Part shown: positions 1 to 8,920 of the stretch, one piece after another | How the letters are laid out: the number at the start of each line of letters is the position of its first letter | Numbering within the stretch: position 1 is the stretch's first letter | Assembly (NCBI RefSeq): GCF_009363855.1 | Contig: NZ_CP045423.1 | Location: 434,001-498,000 of the forward strand | Direction of reading: 5' to 3' | DNA from: Microvirga thermotolerans | GTDB lineage: Bacteria; Pseudomonadota; Alphaproteobacteria; Rhizobiales; Beijerinckiaceae | Length of the DNA: 64,000 nt | Made by a program: the position numbers and the translations under genes | Notes under the pieces: generated by a model | Told to the model about the DNA's origin: nothing | Database searches by the model: none | The model's input: the letters and a program-made list of their open reading frames with translations, nothing else

Positions 1-1
1 C

Positions 2-364
2 GTGCTCTCCCTCGGCCGGGAGCACGTGTTCTTCGTGTTCGCCACCGCGCCCGCCGCGCCGGGCGACGGCCTCTACGGCACGCTGCCGGAGAAGGTCTTC
101 CTCGGGCTCGGCCTCGTCATCGGCGCCGTCGCGGGCCCGCTCCAGGCCTCCTCCCGCAGCCTCCTGGCCCGGCTCGTCCCCGCCCGGGAGGCGGGGCGCT
201 ATTTCGGCCTCCTCGCCCTCTCGGGCAAGGTCACGTCCTTCCTCGCGCCGCTCACGGTGGCCGTGGCGACGGACCTGTTCCGCACCCAGGCGGCGGGTCC
301 CGCCGTGCTGATCCTGTTCTTCCTGGCCGGCGGCGTCCTCGTCTCCGGGGTGAAGCGGGTCTAG
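2..364 (+). CDS. MFS transporter (UMF1/Atg22-like), C-terminal part
   Basis: The frame is open to the left edge of the window, so only the last ~120 residues are present and the true start lies outside. The sequence is strongly hydrophobic with three or four probable membrane segments. The loop AREAGRYFGLLALSGKVTSF, followed by another hydrophobic segment, matches the conserved loop of UMF1/Atg22-like major facilitator proteins, which in bacteria are 12-helix permeases of unclear substrate. It ends 82 bases before the next gene. I cannot say what it transports. Family assignment rests on this loop and the hydrophobic pattern only. Confidence 0.7.
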   Translation: MLSLGREHVFFVFATAPAAPGDGLYGTLPEKVFLGLGLVIGAVAGPLQASSRSLLARLVPAREAGRYFGLLALSGKVTSFLAPLTVAVATDLFRTQAAGPAVLILFFLAGGVLVSGVKRV

Positions 365-446
365 AAGGCCCGGGACCCGCGGCCCACTCCTCCGCTTGAG
401 CCGTGACGGTCCCGACGCTACGATGCCGCCCCCGAGGGAGCCAACC

Positions 447-710
447 ATGTCCTTGAAGTCGCTGTTCACCGAGCATCCCGAATCCGTCGGCGAGACCTAT
501 TTCGAGCATATGGGCGTGGCCCTCAGCTTCGCCGGGCCGCTGCTGGCGGCCGGCCTCGCCGCCCTCGTGCATGCCTTCCTGCCCTTCCTGTGCGTGACCA
601 CGGCGAGCGCCACGGTGAAGCGGCTCTACGCCCGCATGACGAACCGTGCGCCGCGGCCCGCCCAGCCCTCCGTCGCCGACCGCATGATGGGCTGGGACCC
701 GGTCATCTGA
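447..710 (+). CDS. Small DUF6356 family membrane protein
   Basis: An 87-residue protein. I start it at the ATG at 447 because GAGGGAG lies just upstream; an in-frame start at 396 would add 17 poorly conserved residues. It opens with a soluble stretch (HPESVGETYFEHM, about residues 8-20), then has a hydrophobic region at about residues 24-50 and a basic C-terminus. This matches the small alphaproteobacterial DUF6356 proteins, whose function is unknown. One or two membrane helices are likely. It stands alone between the MFS gene and the L,D-transpeptidase gene. Confidence 0.7.
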   Translation: MSLKSLFTEHPESVGETYFEHMGVALSFAGPLLAAGLAALVHAFLPFLCVTTASATVKRLYARMTNRAPRPAQPSVADRMMGWDPVI

Positions 711-785
711 CCGGCATAGCCCCGGAACCGTCGCCGTTCCTTTCGCGTCTCACTCCTGCGCAGCTTGCCGGAGGAGGGGAGAGAC

Positions 786-1343
786 ATGGGGGGAGCGATG
801 GGATGCCGCGGGGTGGGGTTTCGTGGCTTCGCGAGCCGTGGCCCGGGCATGGCGCTGGCCGCCGCCCTGCTTCTCGCGGCGGCAGGCACGGGATCTCCCG
901 CCGCGGCCCGCGAGCTGGTGCGCTTCGAGGGTTCCGCCGCCCCCGGGACGATCCTGATCCGGACCGGCGAGCGCAGGCTCTATTACGTGCGCGGCGACGG
1001 CACGGCCCTGCGCTATCCCGTGGCGGTCGGCAAGCCGGGCAAGCAGTGGTTCGGCGAGGCGCGCGTCGACGGGAAATACGTGAAGCCCGCCTGGTCGCCG
1101 CCGCTCGAGGTGAAGCGGGACAACCCGCGCCTGCCCTCCGTCATCCCCGGCGGCGCGCCCAACAATCCCATGGGCGCCCGCGCCCTGACCCTCGACCGGG
1201 ACGAATACGCCATCCACGGCACCAACCGCCCGTCCTCCATCGGAACCTATGCCTCCTACGGCTGCATCCGCATGCTCGACGAGGACATCGTCGACCTCTA
1301 CGACCGAGTCTCCGTCGGGACCCGGGTGATCGTGGAACGGTGA
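786..1343 (+). CDS. L,D-transpeptidase (YkuD domain)
   Basis: A 185-residue exported protein. The ATG at 786 is chosen because GGAGGAGGGGAG lies immediately upstream. Residues 1 to about 42 form a basic stretch, a hydrophobic core and an AAA-type cleavage region, consistent with a signal peptide. The rest is a YkuD domain with the signature HGTNRP (His144) and SYGCIRM (Ser157, Cys160 as nucleophile). Family knowledge: these enzymes make 3-3 peptidoglycan crosslinks or attach proteins to peptidoglycan in the periplasm. No LysM or other wall-binding domain is visible, so this is a minimal catalytic form. It converges on the cyclopropane synthase gene. Confidence 0.88.
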   Translation: MGGAMGCRGVGFRGFASRGPGMALAAALLLAAAGTGSPAAARELVRFEGSAAPGTILIRTGERRLYYVRGDGTALRYPVAVGKPGKQWFGEARVDGKYVKPAWSPPLEVKRDNPRLPSVIPGGAPNNPMGARALTLDRDEYAIHGTNRPSSIGTYASYGCIRMLDEDIVDLYDRVSVGTRVIVER

Positions 1344-1358
1344 GCGCCGCGGACCGGT

Positions 1359-2660
1359 TCAGCGGTAGAGGTCCGCCCGCGTCGGCGGCAGGCCGGCGGG
1401 ACCCCGGCTGCGCTTCGAGGCGAGCGTCTGGTTGACCCCGACCGCCCCGCGGGCGAAAGCGAGCGAGCAGCCGGCGAGATAGAGGAGCCACATGCGGGTC
1501 TTCTCCGGCCCCACCTCGGCCTCGGCCTCCCGGCGGCGGGCGTTCAGGTTCTCCCACCACAGGCGCGTGGTGCGCTGGTAATGCTCGCGCCAGCCTTCCA
1601 CGTCGTGCACCTCGAAGCCGAAGCGTTCGAGATTGGCGATCGACATGCCGAGATGGTCGAGCTCCCCGCCGGGAAAGATGTAGCGGGTCAGCGCCCGGTA
1701 TTCCGGCTTCAGCTTGCGGAAGGCGCGGTCGGTGCGCTTGGCGCGCCGGGCGATGCAGTGATGCAGGTAGAGCCCGCGCGGCCGCAGGAGCCGGTGCACG
1801 GCGCGGAAATACGCCGGGTGGTTGGCGATCCCCACATGCTCGAACATGCCGATGGAGGAGATCTTGTCGAACTCCCCCTCCATCTGGGTGAAGTCCTTCA
1901 CCACCACCTCGACCCGCTCCTGCAGGCCGAGCCGCGCGATCTTCTCCCGCGCCAGGGCCGCCTGCTCCTCCGCGAGCGTCACGCCGGTGGCCTTGACCCC
2001 GTAATGCTGCGCCGCATGGCAGATCAGCGCGCCCCAGCCGCAGCCGATGTCGAGCAGCCGCTCGCCGGGCTTGAGCCGGAGCTTGCGGCAGATCATGTCG
2101 AGCTTGTCGATCTGCGCCTTCGCGAGATCGTCGTGCCAGTCCGGCTGGAAGTAGGCGCAGGTGTAGACCATCTCCGGGTCGAGGAAGAGCCGGTAGAAGG
2201 CGTTCGACACGTCGTAATGATAGGCGATGTTGCCCTTGTTGGTCTCGGGCCGCCCGTCGCGGGCGTCCGGCTTCTCCCCGATCCGGTCGAGGGGGCGCGG
2301 CATGTCGGCGGGCGCGCGCCAGAACCGGTAGGCCGTCCTCAGGGCCTTCGCCTTGCTCACGCCCTTCAGGCGGCGGAGGACCTTGCCCTGCGGCCGCTGG
2401 TCCGCGAGATCGAAGAGGGTGCCGTTCTTCAGGTCGAGCAGGCCCGCCACATGGGCGTTGATGAGGGTGTCGAGGCCCGGGCGGCGCAGGAGGGCGGAGA
2501 CGACGCTCTCCCGCCGGATCGCGAGGCGCATGGCGTAAGGGGGCAGGTCCCGCGGCACGGTCGAGCCGTCCCAGAGCTCGAAGCCGAACGAGAGGCCGAG
2601 CGCCCGATGGGCGTCCTCCAGAAGGCTTCGGAAGAGTTCCAGCCGCTCCGTCCCGCTCAT
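1359..2660 (-). CDS. cfa: Cyclopropane-fatty-acyl-phospholipid synthase
   Basis: A 433-residue SAM-dependent methyltransferase that adds a methylene group to the double bond of membrane phospholipid acyl chains. Seen: YHYDVSNAFYRLFLD at about residues 147-161, typical of the family, and the SAM-binding loop LDIGCGWG at 203-210, then the usual C-terminal domain. GGGGAGAAG sits just before the ATG at 2660. It lies 68 bases downstream of the ECF41 sigma gene on the same strand, so it could be the last gene of that unit. Cyclopropane lipids are known stress-resistance lipids, which fits control by an envelope- or stress-related sigma factor; that link is inference. Confidence 0.92.
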   Translation of the reverse strand: MSGTERLELFRSLLEDAHRALGLSFGFELWDGSTVPRDLPPYAMRLAIRRESVVSALLRRPGLDTLINAHVAGLLDLKNGTLFDLADQRPQGKVLRRLKGVSKAKALRTAYRFWRAPADMPRPLDRIGEKPDARDGRPETNKGNIAYHYDVSNAFYRLFLDPEMVYTCAYFQPDWHDDLAKAQIDKLDMICRKLRLKPGERLLDIGCGWGALICHAAQHYGVKATGVTLAEEQAALAREKIARLGLQERVEVVVKDFTQMEGEFDKISSIGMFEHVGIANHPAYFRAVHRLLRPRGLYLHHCIARRAKRTDRAFRKLKPEYRALTRYIFPGGELDHLGMSIANLERFGFEVHDVEGWREHYQRTTRLWWENLNARRREAEAEVGPEKTRMWLLYLAGCSLAFARGAVGVNQTLASKRSRGPAGLPPTRADLYR

Positions 2661-2728
2661 CGCTTCTCCCCGTTGCCGGGAGCGTAGCCGCGCGCGGCGC
2701 GCGGGACAATGGCGCCGTTGCCGCCCGT

Positions 2729-3613
2729 TCAGGAAACCGCGACTCCCGCCGCCTCCGCCAGGTGTCCGAGCTTCTCGGGGTTGCGCACGATGTAGAGAGC
2801 GGTGATCCGGCCCTCCTCGATCTGGAGGGCGAGGCTCTGGAGGACGCCGTCCCGTCCGCGGGTGAGGAAACCGGGCAGCCCGTCGATCGGGCCCGCATAG
2901 AGGACCTGCGGCGGCTCGTAGCGCGCCTTGCGGGCGATGCCGGCGAGAAGGCCGGCGACCCTGCGGAAGCCGCGCAGGGGGTTGAGGGCCGCCGCCCGGA
3001 GGCCGCCGCCGTCCGCGTAGGCGATCACGTTCTCCGCGAGCAGGTCGCGCAGGGCTGCGACGTCGCCGCTGCGGGACGCGGCGAGGAAGGCATCGGCCAC
3101 CCGCCTGCCTTCGTCCGGGGAAACGGCGAAGCGCGGGCGCGCCTCGCGCACGTGCCTGCGGGCCCGCGCCGCGAGCTGGCGGCAGGCGGCCGGGTCCCGG
3201 TCGAGGGCCGCCGCCACCTCCTCGAAGCCCATGCCGAACACGTCGTGCAGGAGAAAGGCCGCGCGCTCGAGGGGCGAGAGCCGCTCGAGCGCCAGCATGA
3301 GGGCGAAGGACAGGTCGTCGTCCCCGTCCGGGCCGAGTTCCGTCACCGGCTCCGGCAGCCAGGGCCCGATATAGGTCTCCCGCCGCACCCGGGCGGACTT
3401 CAGGTGGTCGAGGCACAGGCGCGCGACCATGCGCGACAGGAAGGCGGCGGGCTCGCGGACCGCCGCCCGGTCCGCCCCGTGCCAGCGCAGATACGCCTCC
3501 TGGACGATGTCCTCCGCCTCCGTCACGGAGCCGAGCATCCGGTAGGCGAGGCGCAGCAGCCGCGGCCGCTGCTCCTCGAAGGCCTCCGCCCCCTCGCCGT
3601 CACGCGGCCGCAC
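2729..3613 (-). CDS. ECF41-type RNA polymerase sigma factor (SigJ-like) with SnoaL-like C-terminal domain
   Basis: A 294-residue ECF sigma factor. Region 2 is at about residues 12-75 and region 4 at about 105-160. The linker carries WLPEP (85-89), a hallmark of group ECF41. A SnoaL-like domain follows (about 168-285) with DGGG (201-204) and NPEKL (278-282), close to the conserved ECF41 motifs DGGGK and NPDKL. In this group the C-terminal domain replaces an anti-sigma factor and regulates activity. Its start overlaps the end of the AhpD-like gene by 14 bases. ECF41 genes are usually paired with a carboxymuconolactone decarboxylase, oxidoreductase or epimerase (COE) gene, exactly as here. Confidence 0.92.
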   Translation of the reverse strand: MRPRDGEGAEAFEEQRPRLLRLAYRMLGSVTEAEDIVQEAYLRWHGADRAAVREPAAFLSRMVARLCLDHLKSARVRRETYIGPWLPEPVTELGPDGDDDLSFALMLALERLSPLERAAFLLHDVFGMGFEEVAAALDRDPAACRQLAARARRHVREARPRFAVSPDEGRRVADAFLAASRSGDVAALRDLLAENVIAYADGGGLRAAALNPLRGFRRVAGLLAGIARKARYEPPQVLYAGPIDGLPGFLTRGRDGVLQSLALQIEEGRITALYIVRNPEKLGHLAEAAGVAVS

Positions 3614-4061
3614 GGTCCGACCCGGCGGGATGAACGGCCCGGAAGCCGACGGCGAACCGGTTCCAACCGTTGATCGTCACGATGAGAAGGGTGAGCTTCG
3701 CCTGCTCGTCCGGCGTGAAATGGGCGGCGAGCAGGGCGTAGTCCTCGTCCGGCGCGCGGGTCCGGGCGATCAGCGTCAGGGATTCGGTCCAGGCGAGCGC
3801 CGCGCGCTCGCGATCCGTGTAGAGGGGCGATTCCCGCCAGGCGTCGAGCAGGTAGATCCGCTCCTCGGTCTCGCCGTGGGCGCGTGCGTCGCGGGTGTGC
3901 ATGTGGAGGCAGTAGGCACAGCCGTTGATCTGCGAGGCGCGGATCTTCACGAGCTCGATCAGGCTCTGCTCCAGGCCGCTGTTGCGCGCCTGGTGCTCGA
4001 GCGCGAGCATCGCCTTCATCGTGTCGGGGCTGAGCGCGGAAAAATCCAGACGGGGTTTCAT
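3600..4061 (-). CDS. AhpD-like carboxymuconolactone decarboxylase family protein (ECF41-partner COE)
   Basis: A 153-residue protein of the AhpD/CMD family. The start at 4061 follows AAGGAGA at good spacing. The signature CAYCLHMH gives Cys48, Cys51 and His55, the redox-active CxxC plus proton-relay histidine of AhpD-type peroxidase or reductase proteins. It is the first gene behind a predicted ECF41 promoter and its end overlaps the sigma factor start. Family knowledge: such COE proteins are the standard ECF41 partners, but their substrate is not known. A true AhpD role in alkylhydroperoxide reduction is possible but unsupported, since no ahpC is nearby. Confidence 0.88.
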   Translation of the reverse strand: MKPRLDFSALSPDTMKAMLALEHQARNSGLEQSLIELVKIRASQINGCAYCLHMHTRDARAHGETEERIYLLDAWRESPLYTDRERAALAWTESLTLIARTRAPDEDYALLAAHFTPDEQAKLTLLIVTINGWNRFAVGFRAVHPAGSDRAAA

Positions 4062-4096
4062 CGTCGTCTTCTCCTTTTCACGTTCGACGGGAGAAA

Positions 4097-4123
4097 GACG
4101 AGGCGGGCTGCCCGGATGTGACA
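4097..4123 (-). promoter_or_regulatory. Predicted ECF41 promoter
   Basis: On the minus strand, TGTCACA (4117-4123) is followed after exactly 16 bases by CGTC (4097-4100). From memory this is the published ECF41 -35/-10 consensus and spacing. It lies 36 bases upstream of the AhpD-like start and so would drive the AhpD-like gene and the sigma factor itself, implying autoregulation. Confidence 0.75.
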
Positions 4124-4140
4124 TGCGCCGCGAAAAATTT

Positions 4141-4389
4141 TCAGAAATCGGTGGCGAGGCCCTTCACCTCCCAGTCCGCGTAGCGGACCGGTTCGAGGCC
4201 GCCGCGCCCGCGGTGCTCCTTCCGCTTCGCGATCTCCGCGGCCTTGGCGTCGATCCGGCGGCGGCGTTCCTCCGCCTCGCGGAGCGCCCGCTCGGCGGCG
4301 GGGGTGAGGGTCTTTCCCGGCGCCGCGCCCGCGGGAGGGCCCGCATGGCCGGCATCGGGATTCTCGGTCGGGTTCTCGTTCGTGCTCAT
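4141..4389 (-). CDS. DUF1674 family protein (SDHAF4-like succinate dehydrogenase assembly factor)
   Basis: An 82-residue protein. The start at 4389 gives MSTNENPTENP, a typical poorly conserved, polar N-terminus; the longer frame back to 4482 has no such support. The C-terminal 20 residues (GGLEPVRYADWEVKGLATDF) match the DUF1674 signature of a G-PEPTRYGDWE-KGR--DF pattern. Eukaryotic homologues (SDHAF4/Sdh8) protect the flavinated succinate dehydrogenase subunit during assembly. The bacterial role is inferred from that homology. It is divergent from htpX and no sdh genes are in the window. Confidence 0.8.
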   Translation of the reverse strand: MSTNENPTENPDAGHAGPPAGAAPGKTLTPAAERALREAEERRRRIDAKAAEIAKRKEHRGRGGLEPVRYADWEVKGLATDF

Positions 4390-4453
4390 GGGGCTTTCAT
4401 ACCAGTTGCCGCGGCCGCCCGCGAGGTCCGGGCGGCCGCGCACCGCGCGACAT

Positions 4454-4482
4454 CTTGGGGGCGGGCTCCCCCGTCCCCACAT
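4454..4482 (+). promoter_or_regulatory. Possible heat-shock (RpoH) promoter for htpX
   Basis: CTTGGG (4454-4459) and CCCCACAT (4475-4482), 15 bases apart, resemble an RpoH -35/-10 pair. htpX is a known heat-shock gene in other bacteria. The match is partial and the region is GC-rich, so this is a tentative call. Confidence 0.35.
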
Positions 4483-4559
4483 AGGATTCTGGAAGGGAAT
4501 GGCGCTCTGGAAGGGAATGCTCCGGGGCGCTATTCGGTCCGGAGGACGTGGAGACTGCG

Positions 4560-5486
4560 ATGAACACCTTCAAGACCGGGTTGCTGCTGGCGGCGCTGAC
4601 GGCCCTGTTCGGTGTCGTCGGGTATCTGCTCGGCGGTGCCAGCGGCATGCTGATCGCGCTCGGCCTCGCCGTCGCGACGAACCTCTATGCCTACTGGAAT
4701 TCCGACCGCCTGGCGCTGGCCGCGCACCAGGCGGTGGAGGTCGACGAGGCCACGGCGCCGGATCTCGTGCGCATGGTGCGCGAGCTCGCCCGGCGCGCGG
4801 GCCTGCCCATGCCGCGGGTCTACCTCATCGAGAACCCGCAGCCGAACGCCTTCGCCACCGGCCGCAACCCGGAGAACGCGGCGGTGGCGGTCACCACCGG
4901 CCTCCTCGATACGCTCACGCCCACGGAGGTGGCGGGCGTGATCGCCCACGAGCTCGCCCACATCAGGAACCGGGACACCCTGATCATGACCGTGAGCGCC
5001 ACGGTCGCCGGCGCCATCGCGAGCCTCGCCCAGTTCGGCTTCCTGTTCGGCGGGCGGGGCGACGACAGGCCGAGCCCGGCCGTCATGCTGCTCACGGCCC
5101 TCGTCGCGCCCTTCGCCGCCATGATCCTGCAGATGGCTATCAGCCGCTCGCGGGAGTACGATGCCGACCGCATGGGCGCGACGATTCTCGGCCAGCCGCT
5201 CGCCCTCGCCTCGGCTCTCGCCAAGATCGCCGGGGGCGTGGCGCACGTCCCCAACATGGACGCGGAGCGGCATCCGGCGACCGCACCGCTCTTCATCGTC
5301 AACCCTCTTTCCGGGCGCGGCATGGACAACCTCTTCTCGACGCATCCCGCGACCGAAAACCGGATCGCGGCCCTTCATGCCCTGGCGCAGGAGATGGGCC
5401 AGGCGCCCGCGCCCGCGGGGAGCTTCACCCGCACCGCCCCGTCGAGCCCGTGGAATGCGGGCGCGCGCAAGGGACCGTGGGGTTGA
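4560..5486 (+). CDS. htpX: Zinc metalloprotease HtpX
   Basis: A 308-residue M48-family membrane protease that degrades damaged or misfolded inner-membrane proteins. Two N-terminal membrane segments (about residues 5-45) are followed by the zinc site HELAH (130-134), further hydrophobic segments (about 145-195) and the third zinc ligand region SREYDADR (Glu199). The start at 4560 follows GGAG/GGAGAC; a GTG 12 bases upstream is in frame but less well placed. Its stop overlaps the start region of rsmB, so the two are translationally coupled. Confidence 0.93.
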   Translation: MNTFKTGLLLAALTALFGVVGYLLGGASGMLIALGLAVATNLYAYWNSDRLALAAHQAVEVDEATAPDLVRMVRELARRAGLPMPRVYLIENPQPNAFATGRNPENAAVAVTTGLLDTLTPTEVAGVIAHELAHIRNRDTLIMTVSATVAGAIASLAQFGFLFGGRGDDRPSPAVMLLTALVAPFAAMILQMAISRSREYDADRMGATILGQPLALASALAKIAGGVAHVPNMDAERHPATAPLFIVNPLSGRGMDNLFSTHPATENRIAALHALAQEMGQAPAPAGSFTRTAPSSPWNAGARKGPWG

Positions 5487-6820
5487 GCACCGTGGACCGC
5501 AGCGAAGCCCAGACCGGCCTCGGCCCCCGCCGCCTCGCCTGGAACGCCGTCACCGAGACCCTCAAGCGCCGGGTCCCCCTCGACGACGTGCTGGACGAGC
5601 TCGCGCCCGCCGAGGGGCTGCCGCCCCGCGACGAGGCCCTGGCGCGGGCCATCGCCGTCGTCACGTTCCGCCGGCTCGGCACCCTGGGCTGGGCGCTGCG
5701 CGAGCGGCTGACGAAGGGATCCCGCGACGAGCGCCTGCTCAACCTCCTCGCCGTCGGCGCGGCGCAGATCCTGTTCCTCGACGTGCCCGACCACGCCGCC
5801 GTGGACACCGCGGTGCGGCTCGCCCAGGAGGACGGGCGCCTCCGCCATGCGGGCGGGCTCGTCAACGCCGTCCTGCGGCGGGTGGCCCGCGAGCGCGACG
5901 CCGTCCTCTCCGCCCGGGATCCGTGGCTCGACACCCCCGGCTGGCTCGAGCGCCGCTGGGTCGCCCGGTACGGCGAGGAGACCGCCGCCCGGATCGCCGA
6001 GGCGCACCGCGCGGGCGCGTCCGTCGATCTCACGGCGAAGGGCGAGGCCGCGGCCGTGGCCGCCCGGGTCGGCGGCCTCCTGCTGCCGACGGGCAGCGTG
6101 CGCCTGACCGAGCGCACGGCGATCCGCGACCTGCCGGGCTATGCGGAGGGGGAATGGTGGGTGCAGGACGCCGCCGCCGCCCTGCCGGCGCGCCTGCTCC
6201 GGGTGCGGCCGGGGGAGCGCGTGGCCGACCTGTGCGCGGCGCCCGGCGGCAAGACCGCCCAGCTCGCCGCCGCAGGCGCGGACGTGCTGGCCGTCGACCG
6301 CTCGCCCCGGCGCCTGAAGCGCCTCCAGGACAACGTCGCCCGCCTCGGGCTGCGGGCCCGGACCCTGGCCGCCGATGCGGAGAAGCTCGACGAGGCCCCC
6401 TTCGACGCAATCCTCCTCGACGCCCCGTGCTCCGCCACGGGCACCATCCGCCGCCATCCCGACGTGGCCTGGACGAAGGGGGAGGAAGACGTGGCGAAGC
6501 TCGCGGCCCTCCAGGCGCGGCTCCTCGACCGGGCGGCGCATCTCCTGAAGGAGGGCGGCCGCCTCGTCTACTGCACCTGCTCGCTGGAGGCGGAAGAGGG
6601 GGAGCGGCAGGCGGAGGCGTTCCTCGCCCGCCATCCGGACTTCGTCCGCCTTCCGGTCGAGGCCTCCGAGATCGGGGGGCTGGGCGAATGCCTCACGCCG
6701 GACGGCGACCTGCGGACGCTGCCCTTCCACCTGTCCGCCCCGGACGGAGGCCGCGGCGGAATGGACGGCTTCTTCGCGGCGCGCTTCGTGAAGCGCTCGC
6801 CTTTGCAGGCGCCGGATTAA
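5483..6820 (+). CDS. rsmB: 16S rRNA m5C methyltransferase RsmB/NOP family
   Basis: A 445-residue protein. The N-terminal ~150 residues form a NusB-like RNA-binding domain; the C-terminal part is a SAM methyltransferase with CAAPGGKT (251-258), DAPCSATG (Cys316) and YCTCS (Cys366), the two cysteines of m5C methyltransferases. In E. coli RsmB modifies 16S rRNA C967. I take the TTG at 5483, which overlaps the htpX stop and has AAGGGA 8 bases upstream; a GTG at 5492 is the alternative. The C-terminal [11 protein letters not shown] is typical of the family. Confidence 0.9.
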   Translation: MSTVDRSEAQTGLGPRRLAWNAVTETLKRRVPLDDVLDELAPAEGLPPRDEALARAIAVVTFRRLGTLGWALRERLTKGSRDERLLNLLAVGAAQILFLDVPDHAAVDTAVRLAQEDGRLRHAGGLVNAVLRRVARERDAVLSARDPWLDTPGWLERRWVARYGEETAARIAEAHRAGASVDLTAKGEAAAVAARVGGLLLPTGSVRLTERTAIRDLPGYAEGEWWVQDAAAALPARLLRVRPGERVADLCAAPGGKTAQLAAAGADVLAVDRSPRRLKRLQDNVARLGLRARTLAADAEKLDEAPFDAILLDAPCSATGTIRRHPDVAWTKGEEDVAKLAALQARLLDRAAHLLKEGGRLVYCTCSLEAEEGERQAEAFLARHPDFVRLPVEASEIGGLGECLTPDGDLRTLPFHLSAPDGGRGGMDGFFAARFVKRSPLQAPD

Positions 6821-6990
6821 GGGAGTCTTCATTATAACGTGACGAATCGGAGGATTCCGGAGGCGATTTCGCGCTTTCGCGCGAAAGATGCCGGTCTTTG
6901 CCGCGCTCCGGTTACCCGATGTTAACCGAACGGCGAGCATTTCTTCCCTGAGAGAGAGTTAACGTGACCTAAACGAGAGGAGCGCCGCGC

Positions 6991-8754
6991 GTGGAATGGG
7001 GGCCGGACCGCTGGCGGCTGTACCGCCTCGCCCTCCGCGAGGGCGGGCGGGCCCTGCGCGAGGCCGCGGTCTGGAGTGTGTCGAAGCTCTCCTTCGGCGC
7101 GCCCGCGCCGACCCGGCTCCTCTTCGCTCCCCAGGACCTGCGCACGGCGGATCCCACGGTCGCGACGGACATCTATTCCGGCTTCTTCGCCTTCGCGGGC
7201 CGCGCCGTCACCACGGGCGGGCGCTCGCCCTTCGCCTTCGCACCGCCGAGCCGCGCCTGGGCCGAGGCGCTCTACGGCTTCGGCTGGCTCAGGCACCTGC
7301 GCGCCGCCGGGACCGCGCTCGCCCAGGCCAATGCCCGCTCCCTGGTGGACGAGTTCGTCTCCTCCCGGCTCGGGGACCGGCGCATCGCCTGCGACACGCA
7401 GGTGATGGCGCGGCGGCTGATCTCCTTCATCAGCCAGTCGCCCCTGATCCTGGAAGGGGCCGACCACGGCTTCTACCAGCGCTTCCTGAAGATCCTCGGC
7501 GGCTGCGCGCGCGACCTCGAGCGGCATGTCCGCGCCGGCGCCCTGCCGCAGCAGCAGCTCATGGCGGCCATCGCCCTCTGCTACGCCGGCCTGTGCTGCG
7601 AGGGTCTCGACAGGACTTTGCGCCGGGCCACGCGCCTGCTCGTGCGCGAGCTCGACCGGCAGGTGCTGGCGGACGGCGGCCATGCGAGCCGCAATCCGCG
7701 CGTCCTGGTCGACCTGCTCTTCGATCTCCTGCCCCTGCGCCAGATGTTCGCAAGCCGCGAGGTCGACACGCCGGAGGCCCTGCTGCGCGCCATCGACCGC
7801 ATGCTGCCCATGGTGCGCCTGTTCCGCCACGGGGACGGGACGCTCTCCCATTTCAACGGCATGGGCGTCACCGCCGCGGACCACCTGGCGACGCTGCTCA
7901 CCTACGACGACATGCGCAGCCAGCCGATCCACCACGCCGCCCGGTCGGGCTACGAGCGCATCGAGGCGGGAAACTCCCTTCTCATCGCCGACGTGGGCGC
8001 GCCTCCTCCTCCCGCCCTGTCGACGGAAGCCTGCGCGGGCTGCCTGTCCTTCGAGTTCTCCAGCGGCGCCCAGCGCATCGTGGTGAACTGCGGCACGCCG
8101 CGCATCGCCAACGACGCCATCCTCCAGGCGTCCCGCTCGACGGCGGCCCATTCCACCCTCTCCATCGACGACGCGCCGTCCTGCCAGATCGCCGGCCTGC
8201 GCGGCGGCTGGCTCGACCGCCTCGCGGCGCGCTGGCTGCTCCACCGGATCGGGCCCGTGGTGGTCGGCGGCCCCGCGCAGGTGACGGCCGAGCGCGGCGA
8301 GCGCGACCGCGTCCAGACCCTGAACGCCAGCCACGACGGCTATCTGCGCCGCTTCGGCCTCACCCACGAGCGCCGCATCCAGCTCCTCCCCTCCGGCGAC
8401 AGGCTCGAGGGGGAGGACCTGCTCTGGGGCGAGGGCGCCTCCGCGCCGTCGCGGCAGGCCATCGTCCGCTTCCACCTCGCCCCCGGCGTCCGCGCGAGCC
8501 GCGCCCAGGGCGGGCGCGTCGTCATGCTGGTGCTGCCGAACCGGGAGGCCTGGCAGTTCTCGGCGAGCCCGGGCGAGGCCTTCGTGGAGGACAGCATCTT
8601 CCTGGCGGTGCCCGACGGCATGCGCCGCACGGAGCAGATCGTGCTCGTCTTCCGGCCGAGCGAGACGCCCTCGGTGCGCTGGCGCTTCGAGCGCCTGGCA
8701 CGCAACTTCAATCCCGCACCGCCGTCCGGGGAGCCTGCGCCGGATCGGGAATAA
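6991..8754 (+). CDS. Heparinase II/III family protein
   Basis: A 587-residue protein starting at a GTG behind GAGAGGAG. The N-terminal ~300 residues form an alpha-helical toroid-like region, and the C-terminal half (from about residue 340) has the [10 protein letters not shown]...FSSG...HSTL pattern of the heparinase II/III beta-sandwich domain. Related proteins are polysaccharide lyases for uronic-acid polymers. In Hyphomicrobiales this gene commonly sits between rsmB and purH, and its natural substrate is unknown; a role in surface-glycan turnover is an inference. No signal peptide is obvious at the chosen start, which is odd for a lyase of an exported polymer. Confidence 0.8.
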   Translation: MEWGPDRWRLYRLALREGGRALREAAVWSVSKLSFGAPAPTRLLFAPQDLRTADPTVATDIYSGFFAFAGRAVTTGGRSPFAFAPPSRAWAEALYGFGWLRHLRAAGTALAQANARSLVDEFVSSRLGDRRIACDTQVMARRLISFISQSPLILEGADHGFYQRFLKILGGCARDLERHVRAGALPQQQLMAAIALCYAGLCCEGLDRTLRRATRLLVRELDRQVLADGGHASRNPRVLVDLLFDLLPLRQMFASREVDTPEALLRAIDRMLPMVRLFRHGDGTLSHFNGMGVTAADHLATLLTYDDMRSQPIHHAARSGYERIEAGNSLLIADVGAPPPPALSTEACAGCLSFEFSSGAQRIVVNCGTPRIANDAILQASRSTAAHSTLSIDDAPSCQIAGLRGGWLDRLAARWLLHRIGPVVVGGPAQVTAERGERDRVQTLNASHDGYLRRFGLTHERRIQLLPSGDRLEGEDLLWGEGASAPSRQAIVRFHLAPGVRASRAQGGRVVMLVLPNREAWQFSASPGEAFVEDSIFLAVPDGMRRTEQIVLVFRPSETPSVRWRFERLARNFNPAPPSGEPAPDRE

Positions 8755-8920
8755 CGCGGGTTCCGGCGGTTTTCATCGCCGCCCCGCCGTGCTATCGCGC
8801 CCGCACATCCCTGACGGAGCGGGACCCGCGCCCGGCGCGGCCGCTTCCATCGTCCCTCGTCGCATTGCCGGGGCCGGGCCGGACGGCCCCACCCGGGAAT
8901 GCCTGAATGGAGCGGCCGCC
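8755..8920 (+). other. purH leader region
   Basis: A 166-base GC-rich gap before purH. It contains a perfect hairpin, GGGCC-GGAC-GGCCC, about 45 bases before the start codon. I looked for a ZTP riboswitch because these often precede purH in this order, but I cannot find its conserved core. No promoter is recognisable. Confidence 0.3.

Noticed and set aside
1141..2898. Very long open frames opposite or out of phase with real genes (here across cfa; similar ones across acs, rsmB, the cyclase, the FecR fusion, bphP and others)
   Set aside because: They are a by-product of high GC content: low-complexity Arg/Pro/Ala-rich products without known domains, overlapped entirely by genes with clear motifs.
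6821..6990. Palindrome CTTTCGCGCGAAAG (6874-6887) as a terminator or operator
   Set aside because: Perfect but short, no T-run and no regulator nearby; may be chance.
8755..8920. ZTP (pfl) riboswitch upstream of purH
   Set aside because: The region has hairpins, but I could not find the conserved pfl core; GC-rich sequence gives hairpins by chance.
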